From an uncultured Erysipelotrichaceae bacterium (GTDB lineage: Bacteria; Bacillota_I; Bacilli_A; Erysipelotrichales; Coprobacillaceae), in NCBI GenBank assembly GCA_900538465.1, contig UPXV01000004.1, forward strand, positions 1 to 64,000: a stretch of DNA of 64,000 bases, given 5' to 3'. The notes under the pieces were generated by a model, which saw only the letters and a program-made list of their open reading frames with translations, made no database searches and was not told the origin of the DNA. Positions 24,158 to 31,999 of the stretch are shown piece after piece. Each line of letters begins with the position of its first letter. The first letter of the stretch is position 1. The position numbers and the translations under genes are program-made.

Positions 24158-24540
24158 GTTCTTTGATCAAATTGTTGATGGCAAGATGGACATGTCACTG
24201 TAATCTCACCTTTCCCTTTAGGCACTCTTAAATATTGATGACAATGTGGACATTTTAAATATTTATGAGTTTTTCGATATTTCCATTTGTTTTTTTGACG
24301 ATTAAAGAATTTTCTAATTCCTGCAGTTTTTTGTAAAAACCATTGATTTTCAGCACTACGTTTATAATGTTGTTTAGAAAACATTCTAAACAAACTATAA
24401 ATAATCAGTGCATAACAAAGAAAAATAAGTGGTGGATAGACAAAAGAAGCAACCGCTAATATCAAATAAGAAACAAATAAAAAGTTTCCAAAACTATCTA
24501 CACCATATCTTCCATACATAAAATTTCTTAACCATTTCAT
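24154..24540 (-). CDS. Small membrane protein with a zinc ribbon
   Basis: A 128-residue protein. Two hydrophobic segments (about 18-35 and 35-52) come first, then a basic stretch, then a C-terminal zinc ribbon with CPHCHQYLRVP and TCPSCHQQF. Similar short proteins with this CxxC pair are widespread in Clostridia and Erysipelotrichia and have no assigned role. It would sit in the membrane with the ribbon in the cytoplasm. It starts at 24540 behind AGGTGAT and is convergent with dnaB and divergent from tdk. Confidence 0.75.
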   Translation of the reverse strand: MKWLRNFMYGRYGVDSFGNFLFVSYLILAVASFVYPPLIFLCYALIIYSLFRMFSKQHYKRSAENQWFLQKTAGIRKFFNRQKNKWKYRKTHKYLKCPHCHQYLRVPKGKGEITVTCPSCHQQFDQRT

Positions 24541-24642
24541 AATTTATCACCTGTTGTTATTATAATAGAGAAATGTGAATGAAATATGTACAAAACAGTG
24601 TCGATTTATAGTATAATACCTATTTGTGGAGGTTGAGTGAAA

Positions 24643-25233
24643 ATGTATAATCAATATCGCGAAGGATGGCTTGAAGTTATTTGTGGATGTATGTTTGCGG
24701 GAAAGACAGAAGAATTAATTAGACGTATTAATGTTTTGTCCTTTGCAAAAAAGAATATCATAGTTTTTAAACCAAAGGTTGATAATCGTTATTCTGAAAC
24801 TGAAATTGTATCTCATGCAGGAACAAGGGTTCCATGTATTGTTGTTAAAGATTCAAAAGAGATTCTGAGATACATAAAACCTGATACGGATGTTGTTGCA
24901 ATTGATGAAGTTCAATTCTTTGATAAAGACATCGTTGATGTGTGTGAATATTTAGCGGATAAGGGATTACGTGTTATGGTTGCTGGTTTGGATAAAGATT
25001 TTAGAGGTGAACCATTTGGGGTTTTACCTGAATTATTAACACGTGCTGAGTTTGTGACAAAATTAACTGCTGTTTGTGCAAAATGTGGTGCTCCAGCAAC
25101 ACGCACGCAAAGATTGGTTGATGGAAAACCAGCTTCTTTTGAAGATCCAATTGTTTTGGTAGGAGCTGTTGATCACTATGAACCACGTTGTCGTCATTGT
25201 CATGAAATTTTAAATAAACCAAAAAAATTTTAA
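24643..25233 (+). CDS. tdk: Thymidine kinase
   Basis: A 196-residue type II thymidine kinase. The P-loop GCMFAGKTEE is near residues 15-24, AIDEVQFF is the Walker B/catalytic strand, DFRGEPFG the lasso, and the zinc site is CAKCG plus CRHCH. It phosphorylates thymidine with ATP in pyrimidine salvage. ATG 24643 is chosen over GTG 24637, as GGAGGT ends nine bases before it. A TATAAT lies at about 24612. It is monocistronic, and a candidate small RNA follows. Confidence 0.96.
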   Translation: MYNQYREGWLEVICGCMFAGKTEELIRRINVLSFAKKNIIVFKPKVDNRYSETEIVSHAGTRVPCIVVKDSKEILRYIKPDTDVVAIDEVQFFDKDIVDVCEYLADKGLRVMVAGLDKDFRGEPFGVLPELLTRAEFVTKLTAVCAKCGAPATRTQRLVDGKPASFEDPIVLVGAVDHYEPRCRHCHEILNKPKKF

Positions 25234-25269
25234 AAGTTCATAATCAAGACATAATTGTAAGTTATATTA

Positions 25270-25366
25270 ATAGATGTCGAAAGACAAATACGATAGTATT
25301 GATTCCCCTCAAATCTATCATATATCCCTAAGAAAGAGATGTTTCCCCAAAGCATCTCTTTCATTT
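25270..25366 (+). ncRNA. Candidate trans-acting small RNA with UUCCCC loops
   Basis: No ORF fits this gap. Three hairpins follow each other. TGTC-GAAA-GACA (25275-25286) has a GNRA tetraloop. GATAG..TTGA-TTCCCC-TCAA..CTATC (25292-25319) shows TTCCCC in its loop. GAAAGAGATG/CATCTCTTTC (25332-25362) shows CCCC in its loop and is followed by a T tract, so it acts as terminator. A further single-stranded TCCC lies between them. C-rich loops that pair with Shine-Dalgarno sites are the hallmark of RsaE/RoxS-type regulators in Firmicutes. The promoter is unclear (TATATT at 25263). Confidence 0.5.
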
Positions 25367-25412
25367 TGCATAAAAAGAGAAAAATTAGGGAAACCTTGTT
25401 AAGGTGAGAAAG

Positions 25413-25793
25413 ATGAGATTATGGCATGAAGATTTAATACCTTTGCTTCCACGTTTCCAATTGTTAGGGCAGCATCGTGAAATATGTGCGTTAAGGGGAC
25501 TAAGTTGGGATAAGAAACATAGTGTTGTTGACTATGTATTCAAACATCCATACTATTATTTGTATGCGTATCATCGATTGGTTATTTGTGAGATGGAAAA
25601 AAGAGGGTATCATGTGGATATGGCTTGGAAAGATCCAAGTTATCGAGGACAAAGAATAGGATATGATACGTCTTGTTTTACATGTGAAGAGACTATTGTT
25701 CATTCGCCTATTTATCCAGAGCATGATGATAAGTATTTACAAGAATGTTTATTGAACTTGAAAAAGAAGGGAATTCAGCTAAGTTCACAATAA
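25413..25793 (+). CDS. TIGR02328 family protein (pyrimidine-dimer glycosylase-like)
   Basis: A 126-residue protein opening MRLWHEDLIPLLPRFQLLGQ, the signature start of the TIGR02328/PF03013 family related to T4 endonuclease V. It continues with HREICALRG, VFKHPYYYLYAYH and EMEKRGYHVD. T4 EndoV is a glycosylase/AP lyase acting on UV dimers. Whether these bacterial relatives do so is not established, so the function is tentative. ATG 25413 is used because family members begin exactly at MRLWH and AAGGTGAG lies just before it. It is monocistronic with a terminator at 25896. Confidence 0.8.
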   Translation: MRLWHEDLIPLLPRFQLLGQHREICALRGLSWDKKHSVVDYVFKHPYYYLYAYHRLVICEMEKRGYHVDMAWKDPSYRGQRIGYDTSCFTCEETIVHSPIYPEHDDKYLQECLLNLKKKGIQLSSQ

Positions 25794-25895
25794 TTACAAA
25801 TCTTGTTCATACATGGTTCATATTGACAGGATATATTAAAGTTGTGAAGAATAAAAAATTCATAAAAACTCCCTTTAAAATATGCAGTATAAAAG

Positions 25896-25923
25896 AGAAT
25901 CGAATTCGTTCGGTTCTTTTTTT
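25896..25923 (+). terminator. Terminator after the TIGR02328 gene
   Basis: A 9-bp stem (25896-25904 with 25909-25917, one G-U pair) has loop TTCG and a T7 tract. It lies about 100 bp past the stop codon. Confidence 0.8.
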
Positions 25924-26009
25924 GTCATGCAAGAAAAAATGAAAATGTTTGAAAAAGGTTTTTTTTTAAATAGAACATGATATACTAAAATATATGAGGA
26001 AGTGATAGA

Positions 26010-26849
26010 GTGAGTTGTATTATTAGAATTAATGAAGCAAGGCCAATATTAACAGATACAGAAGTGGAAATTGCTAATTTTATATTAGAACATAAGTCTG
26101 ATGTTGTGAATGCGTCAACACAAACATTAGCTGAAAAGACACTGACATCACCGGCTGCAATCATTCGTTTTTCAAAAAAAGTTGGTTTTTCAGGATTTTC
26201 ACAATTAAAAATAGAATTGGCTAAAGATTTATCTAATGAATCCATGGAGTTTGATAATTTATTGGATCCTAATGAAAGTATTGAATCATTATTGAAAAAA
26301 GCATATCAATCAAATCTTCAAACAATAGAAAAAACTTATGGATTGATTGATCCAAAAGTTATTGAAAGAGTTGCTCAAGAGATTATCTTAAGTCGTAATA
26401 TATATTTGTATGGAATTGGTGGATCTGGTACAGTCTGTGAAGATTTTCAACATAAGTTATTGAGAATTGGAAAAACATCGACTTATTATGCTGATACACA
26501 TCTTCAATTGACAGCTGTTCCTAATATGCAACCAGATGATTTGGCTTTCTTTGTTAGTTATAGTGGAAAAACAAAAGAAATGGTAACGGCTGCAAAGTGG
26601 GTAAAAGAAATGGGCTTGAAATCTGTAGCGATTACACAATCTGCATATAATGATTTAGGAAAATTGGTGGATATGGTCATTACAATTCCAATTGAAGAAA
26701 AAGAGTTAAGAATTGGAGCAACATCATCGAGGCTATCATCTTTGATTGTTGTTGATTTATTATATTATGCTATAGCAAGACATGATAAAGAGGAAACACA
26801 TAAACGCATTATCAATACAAGAAAAATAATTGATGAAATACAGAAGTAA
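26010..26849 (+). CDS. murR: MurR/RpiR family regulator of MurNAc use
   Basis: A 279-residue regulator. The N-terminal RpiR helix-turn-helix (about 1-77) contains LAEKTLTSPAAIIRFSKKVGFSGFSQLK. The C-terminal SIS sugar-phosphate domain (about 125-260) shows YGIGGSG and SYSGKTKEM. In this family MurNAc-6-phosphate or a related sugar phosphate releases the protein from DNA. It lies next to anmK, murQ and mupG, and two TTGAAAT-N3-ATTTCAA palindromes in the nearby divergent promoter fit its binding mode. It uses GTG 26010 after AGGAAGTGAT. The terminator stem overlaps its stop codon. Confidence 0.88.
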   Translation: MSCIIRINEARPILTDTEVEIANFILEHKSDVVNASTQTLAEKTLTSPAAIIRFSKKVGFSGFSQLKIELAKDLSNESMEFDNLLDPNESIESLLKKAYQSNLQTIEKTYGLIDPKVIERVAQEIILSRNIYLYGIGGSGTVCEDFQHKLLRIGKTSTYYADTHLQLTAVPNMQPDDLAFFVSYSGKTKEMVTAAKWVKEMGLKSVAITQSAYNDLGKLVDMVITIPIEEKELRIGATSSRLSSLIVVDLLYYAIARHDKEETHKRIINTRKIIDEIQK

Positions 26850-26870
26850 AATATGGACTTCTGTATTTTT
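26836..26870 (+). terminator. murR terminator overlapping its stop
   Basis: A 12-bp perfect stem (26836-26847 with 26857-26868) contains the last codons of murR, with a T run after. Confidence 0.8.
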
Positions 26871-26873
26871 GCA

Positions 26874-26901
26874 TAAAAAAAGCCATTCTCATAATGGCTT
26901 T
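26874..26901 (-). terminator. anmK terminator
   Basis: AAAGCCATT (26879-26887) pairs with AATGGCTTT (26893-26901). On the minus strand it ends in a run of seven T. The stem includes the final codons of anmK. Confidence 0.8.
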
Positions 26902-28031
26902 GGTGTGATTTGTCCTAAAATAACATATTGAGAAGCACCAGTAGATGATTTTACATTAGAATAATGACGATTCAATGTTTCATTTCCTAATATTGCAAAT
27001 GCAATCGCTTCTTTTGCGTCACTTGAATAACCTTTTTCATCTTGTGTATAAACGGGGATTGGAGATAATTCATCTTTAATAAATTGGATAAGGGTATTAT
27101 TATGGCTTCCTCCACCACCAATTAAAACTTCATCAATAGAATATTTTGTAAGAATATCTCTCTGATAATGGAATGATATACTCTTAGCAGTGAACATTGT
27201 AAAAGTTGTAATAATATCTTCTTTTTTATGTTGGCTATATCTCTTTAAAATATCTTTAACAAAAAATTCTCCAAAGTCTTCACGACCTGTTGATTTAGGG
27301 GCTTGTTTTTGCATATAGGGATGATTCATTAATTCTTCTAGCAATTCATCAATAACTTCTCCTTTTTTGGCGATTTTACCCAAATCATCATAAGGAAGAC
27401 CATAAAGAATATGACAAGCCTCGTTAATCATCATATTCCCAGGCCCAGTATCAAATGCAAATATATCATCAATATTTAAAGAACCGTTCAAAAATGTTAA
27501 ATTTCCAATACCACCAATATTCTGAAGAACAATATTTTTATGAGGTTGACTATAAAGAATATATTCGCTATAGGGAACAAGTGGAGCACCTTGTCCACCG
27601 GCTGCCATATCCATTACTCTAAAATTTGAGATAACAGTTGTCTGAAGTTCATAAGCCAAAATTGCAGCCTCTCCAATTTGCAAAGTAGAACGATGAAGTC
27701 CATCTTTTTCTTCGGGAATATGAAAAATAGTTTGTCCATGACTAGCAATATAGTCTATTTTATCTAGTGGGAAGTTTGCTTTTTGAAGCAATGCTTTAAC
27801 TGCTTCTACGAAAGTATAGCCTAATTCAAAATTTAAACTACAAATAAGATCACTGTGAGAATGTTCTAATGAACATGCTTTTTTTATTTTCTCTACAAGT
27901 TCTTCTTGGAGAGGAAATTCATTGTATGCAATTACATTTAATTTTGTATTTTGGCCATATCCATGAATTTCAACAAGAACAGTATCTATACCATCCAATG
28001 ATGTTCCTGACATAATACCAATACCGTACAT
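26889..28031 (-). CDS. anmK: Anhydro-N-acetylmuramic acid kinase
   Basis: A 380-residue AnmK with the phosphate-binding start SGTSLDGID (8-16), ASHGQTIFH, NIGGIGNLTFL, the catalytic-Asp motif AFDTGPGNMMIN, and GGGGSHN near the C terminus. It opens the 1,6-anhydro ring of anhydroMurNAc and phosphorylates it to MurNAc-6-phosphate, the substrate of MurQ. It is divergent from murQ and shares a MurR-controlled region. AnhydroMurNAc arises from lytic transglycosylases, so the cell either makes such products or scavenges them from Gram-negative neighbours (inference). Confidence 0.95.
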   Translation of the reverse strand: MYGIGIMSGTSLDGIDTVLVEIHGYGQNTKLNVIAYNEFPLQEELVEKIKKACSLEHSHSDLICSLNFELGYTFVEAVKALLQKANFPLDKIDYIASHGQTIFHIPEEKDGLHRSTLQIGEAAILAYELQTTVISNFRVMDMAAGGQGAPLVPYSEYILYSQPHKNIVLQNIGGIGNLTFLNGSLNIDDIFAFDTGPGNMMINEACHILYGLPYDDLGKIAKKGEVIDELLEELMNHPYMQKQAPKSTGREDFGEFFVKDILKRYSQHKKEDIITTFTMFTAKSISFHYQRDILTKYSIDEVLIGGGGSHNNTLIQFIKDELSPIPVYTQDEKGYSSDAKEAIAFAILGNETLNRHYSNVKSSTGASQYVILGQITPKPL

Positions 28032-28054
28032 AAAAGTACCTCCTTTTTATAAAT

Positions 28055-28084
28055 ATTGTATAATTATTGAAATAAAATTTCAAT
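28055..28084 (-). promoter_or_regulatory. anmK promoter with MurR operator
   Basis: On the minus strand TTGAAA (28083-28078), 17 bp and TACAAT (28060-28055) form the promoter. The perfect palindrome ATTGAAAT-AAA-ATTTCAAT (28066-28084) covers the -35 box and spacer. Confidence 0.82.
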
Positions 28085-28196
28085 GATTAAGTCATAAATT
28101 ATCTAAAAATATCAAAAAAATATGCATATTAGAAAGAATATTTCTTTAATTAGTAAAAATAAATGAAATAATTTTAACAAAAAATTACAATTTATA

Positions 28197-28225
28197 TTGA
28201 AATAATATTTCAAATAATGTAGAAT
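28197..28225 (+). promoter_or_regulatory. murQ operon promoter with MurR operator
   Basis: TTGAAA (28197-28202), 17 bp and TAGAAT (28220-28225) form the promoter. The palindrome TTGAAAT-AAT-ATTTCAA (28197-28213) overlaps the -35 box exactly as at the anmK promoter, mirror-imaged. The same regulator should act on both. Confidence 0.85.
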
Positions 28226-28249
28226 AATGTTGAAAGGAGGGGGAAGTGA

Positions 28250-29158
28250 ATGCCAAAGGATTTAAGTTTGCTGATGACAGAACAACAGAATATGAATACA
28301 TTACATATAGATGAAATGGAAACTTTTGATATTTTAAAAACAATTAATCAAGAAGATCAAAAAGTTGCATTAGCTGTAGAAAATGAACTTGCTGCTATTT
28401 CAAAAGCAGTGGATGCAATCTATGAAAAAATATCATGTGGTGGAAGACTTATCTATATAGGTGCAGGAACTTCGGGACGTTTAGGAGTTTTGGATGCTTC
28501 AGAATGTCCACCAACCTATGGTGTTTCACCAACATTAGTACAAGGTATTATTGCTGGAGGGACAGAGGCATTGGTCAATGCAATTGAGGGAGCTGAAGAT
28601 TCAGTAGAATTAGCAAGAAAAGATCTAGAAGCTATACAGTTATCTAAGCATGATGTTGTTTGTGGGTTGGCTGCTTCTGGACGTACGCCTTATGTGAAAA
28701 GTGGTCTTGAATATGCCAATCAAGTTGGTGCGACAACATTATCAATCTGTTGTGTAGAAAATGGTTTGATTTCAAAGTTTGCTAAGTTCCCAATTGAGGT
28801 AAAAGTAGGACCTGAAGTTATAACTGGTTCAACACGAATGAAAGCTGGAACTGCTCAGAAAATGGTTCTTAATATGTTGTCTACTTCGCTCATGATCAAA
28901 CTTGGTAAGGTCTATGGTAATTTGATGATTGATGTTCAACCAACTAATGAAAAATTAAAGGAACGGGCAATCGGAATTGTTGAAAGTTGTACAGAACTTT
29001 CAAAAAATGAAGCAAAAGAATTATTAGAGACAAATGACTATGATGTGAAATGTGCAATTCTTATGGAAAAAACCGGATTGGATTTTGAATCATGTCGAGA
29101 TTTATTATTAAAATATCAAAACAATGTTGCAAAAGTCATAAGACAGTATAAAAAATAA
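28250..29158 (+). CDS. murQ: N-acetylmuramic acid 6-phosphate etherase
   Basis: A 302-residue SIS-domain lyase of normal length. GAGTSGRLGVLDASECPPTY (71-90) holds the catalytic Glu of the family and the phosphate-binding serines; GSTRMKAGTAQK is the second phosphate loop. It removes lactate from MurNAc-6-phosphate to give GlcNAc-6-phosphate. It is first in an operon with a small membrane protein, a PTS IIC permease, MupG and a sugar kinase. AAAGGAGGGGG precedes the ATG. Confidence 0.96.
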   Translation: MPKDLSLLMTEQQNMNTLHIDEMETFDILKTINQEDQKVALAVENELAAISKAVDAIYEKISCGGRLIYIGAGTSGRLGVLDASECPPTYGVSPTLVQGIIAGGTEALVNAIEGAEDSVELARKDLEAIQLSKHDVVCGLAASGRTPYVKSGLEYANQVGATTLSICCVENGLISKFAKFPIEVKVGPEVITGSTRMKAGTAQKMVLNMLSTSLMIKLGKVYGNLMIDVQPTNEKLKERAIGIVESCTELSKNEAKELLETNDYDVKCAILMEKTGLDFESCRDLLLKYQNNVAKVIRQYKK

Positions 29159-29175
29159 CAAAGGAGTGATTTGAG

Positions 29176-29529
29176 ATGGCAACAAAAGTTGTAACACCAA
29201 ACTATAAAAAAGTAAAGAGAGTTAAAAAGGAAGAAGTGCATACATCGCCAATTCCAAAATTTAGTTATAAAAGTGCTTTTATCATTGTTATGAGTGCAGT
29301 TCTCTCTTGCTTATTCTTCCCAAACATGTTAGCAATTTTTGGAGTTGATACGAGAATCACAACAATGATAGGAAGTGCTGTAATCATTAGTTTTGCAGTT
29401 TGTTATTGCCATTATTTTATAGAAACAAATAAAGGTTTTCATAAAAATTTTGTGAAAATGTATTTAGGATTTTTTATCGCAATTGGAATCATAAGTTATT
29501 TCTGGTTGTATATTGGACTTTATATGTAA
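29176..29529 (+). CDS. Small three-helix membrane protein in the mur operon
   Basis: A 117-residue protein with a basic N-terminal tail (KKVKRVKKEE) and three hydrophobic segments (about 35-52, 62-80 and 95-115). I do not recognise a family. It starts 17 bp after murQ and ends 21 bp before the PTS IIC gene, so it is firmly inside the operon. A helper for the permease is possible. It is not an EIIA or EIIB: there is no phosphorylatable Cys or His motif. Confidence 0.7.
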   Translation: MATKVVTPNYKKVKRVKKEEVHTSPIPKFSYKSAFIIVMSAVLSCLFFPNMLAIFGVDTRITTMIGSAVIISFAVCYCHYFIETNKGFHKNFVKMYLGFFIAIGIISYFWLYIGLYM

Positions 29530-29550
29530 AAAAGAAAGGAGAATAAGTTC

Positions 29551-30849
29551 ATGATAGATAAATTAACAATGTTTTTTGATCAAAAATTATCTGGGCCTAT
29601 GGAAAAGTTAGCACAACAAAGACATTTACGTGCCATTCGTGATGGTATTGTTGCAACTTTACCATTAATTATTGTAGGTTCATTCTTCTTAATTATTGCA
29701 ATGCCACCTCTTCCTCAAGATTGGGAAATCTACCAATTCTTAAATGGAAATGCTGCAACAATCATGTTACCTTATCGTATGACAATGTTTATTATGACAG
29801 TTTATGCGACATTTGGTATTGGGTATAGTTTAGCTGAATCATACAAGTTAGATAAACTTACTGGTGGGATTTTAGCTATGATTGCTTTCTTATGTACAAT
29901 TACACCTATTAATGTCGCTGCAGAAGCAGCAGAAGCTGCTGGTGTATCTGGTTGGATTATGCCTATGGCGAATTTAGGCGGTGGAGGACTTTTCGTTTCT
30001 ATCATCGTTTCATGTTTGGCTGTAGAAATTTATCGTTTGACTTCAAAATCTAAATTTAAAATTACAATGCCACCACAAGTTCCACCTGCTGTTGCGCGTT
30101 CATTTGAAGCATTAACACCTACAATTATTGTTATTGTGGGTATGGCATGTGTTACATATTTTGCTGGATTTGATTGGCATGGTGCTGTTGCGACTGTTGT
30201 TTCCCCACTTGTAAAAGCAGCAGATAGTTTACCAAGTGTTTTATTATTGGTTTTCTTAATCACAGGATTCTGGTCATTTGGTATTCATGGTGTTTCTATT
30301 ATTGGATCACTTGCAAGACCTTTATGGTTACAATTAATTGATGCTAATACAGCAATGGCTGCTGCAAATCAAGCACCAACTGCTATTGCTGCAGAACCTT
30401 TCTTCCAATGGTTTATTTGGATTGGAGGATCAGGATGTACAATTGGGCTTGCTATCCTTATGGCATTCCGTGCAAAATCTAAATATGCAAGTTCTTTAGG
30501 AAAGACTGGACTTGTTCCAAGTTTATTCAATATTAATGAACCAATCATCTTTGGAACACCTATTGTCTTAAACCCTGTTTTAATTCTTCCATTCATTATT
30601 GTTCCTATGGTTTGTGCTATTATTGCTTGGATAGCAACTTCAATGAATTTGGTTAATCATGTTGTGATGACGGCACCTTGGACATTACCTGGCCCAGTAG
30701 GAGCTTATCTTGCAACTGGAGGAGATTGGCGAGCTGCTGTATTAAATATTCTATTGATTCTTGTTTCAATTGTTATTTATTACCCATTCTTTAAAATCTA
30801 TGATAATAATTTATTAAAAGAAGAACAAGGTCAAGTGATTGGAGAATAA
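29551..30849 (+). CDS. PTS transporter subunit IIC, lactose/cellobiose family
   Basis: A 432-residue membrane permease with about ten helices. It starts MIDKLTMFFDQKLSGPMEKL and carries PSLFNINEPIIFGTPIVLNP, the conserved substrate-loop motif of Lac/Cel-type EIIC. It would bring in and phosphorylate a sugar. The operon context (murQ, mupG, kinase) indicates MurNAc or a MurNAc-GlcNAc disaccharide. Typical MurP proteins are glucose-family EIIBC fusions; here the family differs, and no EIIB or EIIA is encoded nearby, so partners must be borrowed from elsewhere. AAAGGAGAA precedes the ATG. Confidence 0.88.
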   Translation: MIDKLTMFFDQKLSGPMEKLAQQRHLRAIRDGIVATLPLIIVGSFFLIIAMPPLPQDWEIYQFLNGNAATIMLPYRMTMFIMTVYATFGIGYSLAESYKLDKLTGGILAMIAFLCTITPINVAAEAAEAAGVSGWIMPMANLGGGGLFVSIIVSCLAVEIYRLTSKSKFKITMPPQVPPAVARSFEALTPTIIVIVGMACVTYFAGFDWHGAVATVVSPLVKAADSLPSVLLLVFLITGFWSFGIHGVSIIGSLARPLWLQLIDANTAMAAANQAPTAIAAEPFFQWFIWIGGSGCTIGLAILMAFRAKSKYASSLGKTGLVPSLFNINEPIIFGTPIVLNPVLILPFIIVPMVCAIIAWIATSMNLVNHVVMTAPWTLPGPVGAYLATGGDWRAAVLNILLILVSIVIYYPFFKIYDNNLLKEEQGQVIGE

Positions 30850-30857
30850 AAATGGAT

Positions 30858-30881
30858 AGCCTAGCAATTGCTGGGCTTTTC
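30858..30881 (+). terminator. Weak intra-operon hairpin
   Basis: AGCCTAGC/GCTGGGCT with a 4-nt loop and a T4 tract lies between the IIC gene and mupG. It may reduce downstream transcription or protect the upstream mRNA. Confidence 0.55.
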
Positions 30882-30904
30882 CTGTAAAGAAGGAGAAATA
30901 AAAA

Positions 30905-31999
30905 ATGAGAAAATTAGGAATCTCTTTATATGCAGAAAAATCAAATGTTGAAGAAATGAAAAGATATATTGATAAAGCACATGCTGCTGGTTTTTCTCGA
31001 ATCTTTTCATGCTTATTATCAGTCAATGAAAGTGTAGAAAAAATCAAATCTGATTTTTCAACAATTAATCAATATGCCCATGAAAAAGGCTTTGAAATTT
31101 TTGTGGATGTAAGTCCAAGAGTATTTGATAAATTAGGAATTAGTTATCAGGATTTAACTTTCTTTAAAGATATAGGAGCGGATGGGATTCGTTTAGATGC
31201 TGGATTTAGTGGAAATGAAGAATCATTAATGACTTTTAATCCACAAGGATTAAAAATCGAAATCAATATGAGTAATGATACACATTATATTGATACGATT
31301 ATGGACTATTGCCCTAATCGAAGTTTGTTGGTAGGATGTCACAACTTTTATCCACATCGTTATAGTGGTTTATCATTAGAACATTTTATAAAATGTACAG
31401 AGAATTTTAAAAAATATGGTTTAACAACTGCTGCTTTTGTATCTGCAAATCATCCTGAAACATTTGGGCCATGGCCAACAAAGGAAGGATTACCAACATT
31501 AGAAATGCATCGAGAATTGCCATTAGATGTTCAAATCAAACATATGATAGCATTAGATATTATTGATGATATTATTATTTCTAATTGTTATCCTAGTGAT
31601 GAAGAACTTGATAAGATTTCTCATATACGCTTAGATCTTGTGACTTTTAATGTTCAGCTGATTGAAGGACTTCCTGAAGTCGAAAGAAAGATTGTGTTAG
31701 AAGAATTACATTTTAATCGAGGAGATCATAATGACAATATGATTCGTTCTACGCAAAGTCGAGTAAAATATAAAGGTTATGATTTTAAGATTATTAATAC
31801 TCCTGAATATATTTATCCAGGTGATATTGTCATTGAAAGTTCAGAATATGGGCATTATGCAGGAGAATTACAAATTGCTAAGACGAAGATGAAAAATAGT
31901 GGAAAAAGTAATGTTGTGGGACATATTGTTGAGGAAGAAAGATTTTTATTATCATATATAAAACCTTGGCAAAAGTTCACATTTTATGAGGTAAAGTAA
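30905..31999 (+). CDS. mupG: 6-phospho-N-acetylmuramidase (DUF871, GH170)
   Basis: A 364-residue DUF871 protein. It opens MRKLGISLYAEKSNVEEMKRY and has the barrel strands IFVDVSPRVFDKLG, IGADGIRLDAGF and LEINMSND-like segments, plus NFYPHRYSGLS and a C-terminal barrel-like domain. The characterised member, S. aureus MupG, splits MurNAc-6P-GlcNAc into MurNAc-6P and GlcNAc. The operon with murQ and a PTS permease matches that role. The stop abuts the start of the kinase gene directly, indicating tight coupling; the kinase can capture the released GlcNAc. Confidence 0.9.
   Translation: MRKLGISLYAEKSNVEEMKRYIDKAHAAGFSRIFSCLLSVNESVEKIKSDFSTINQYAHEKGFEIFVDVSPRVFDKLGISYQDLTFFKDIGADGIRLDAGFSGNEESLMTFNPQGLKIEINMSNDTHYIDTIMDYCPNRSLLVGCHNFYPHRYSGLSLEHFIKCTENFKKYGLTTAAFVSANHPETFGPWPTKEGLPTLEMHRELPLDVQIKHMIALDIIDDIIISNCYPSDEELDKISHIRLDLVTFNVQLIEGLPEVERKIVLEELHFNRGDHNDNMIRSTQSRVKYKGYDFKIINTPEYIYPGDIVIESSEYGHYAGELQIAKTKMKNSGKSNVVGHIVEEERFLLSYIKPWQKFTFYEVK

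Noticed and set aside
25745..25942. 65-codon ORF after the TIGR02328 gene
   Set aside because: It runs across a clear terminator hairpin and has no start signal.
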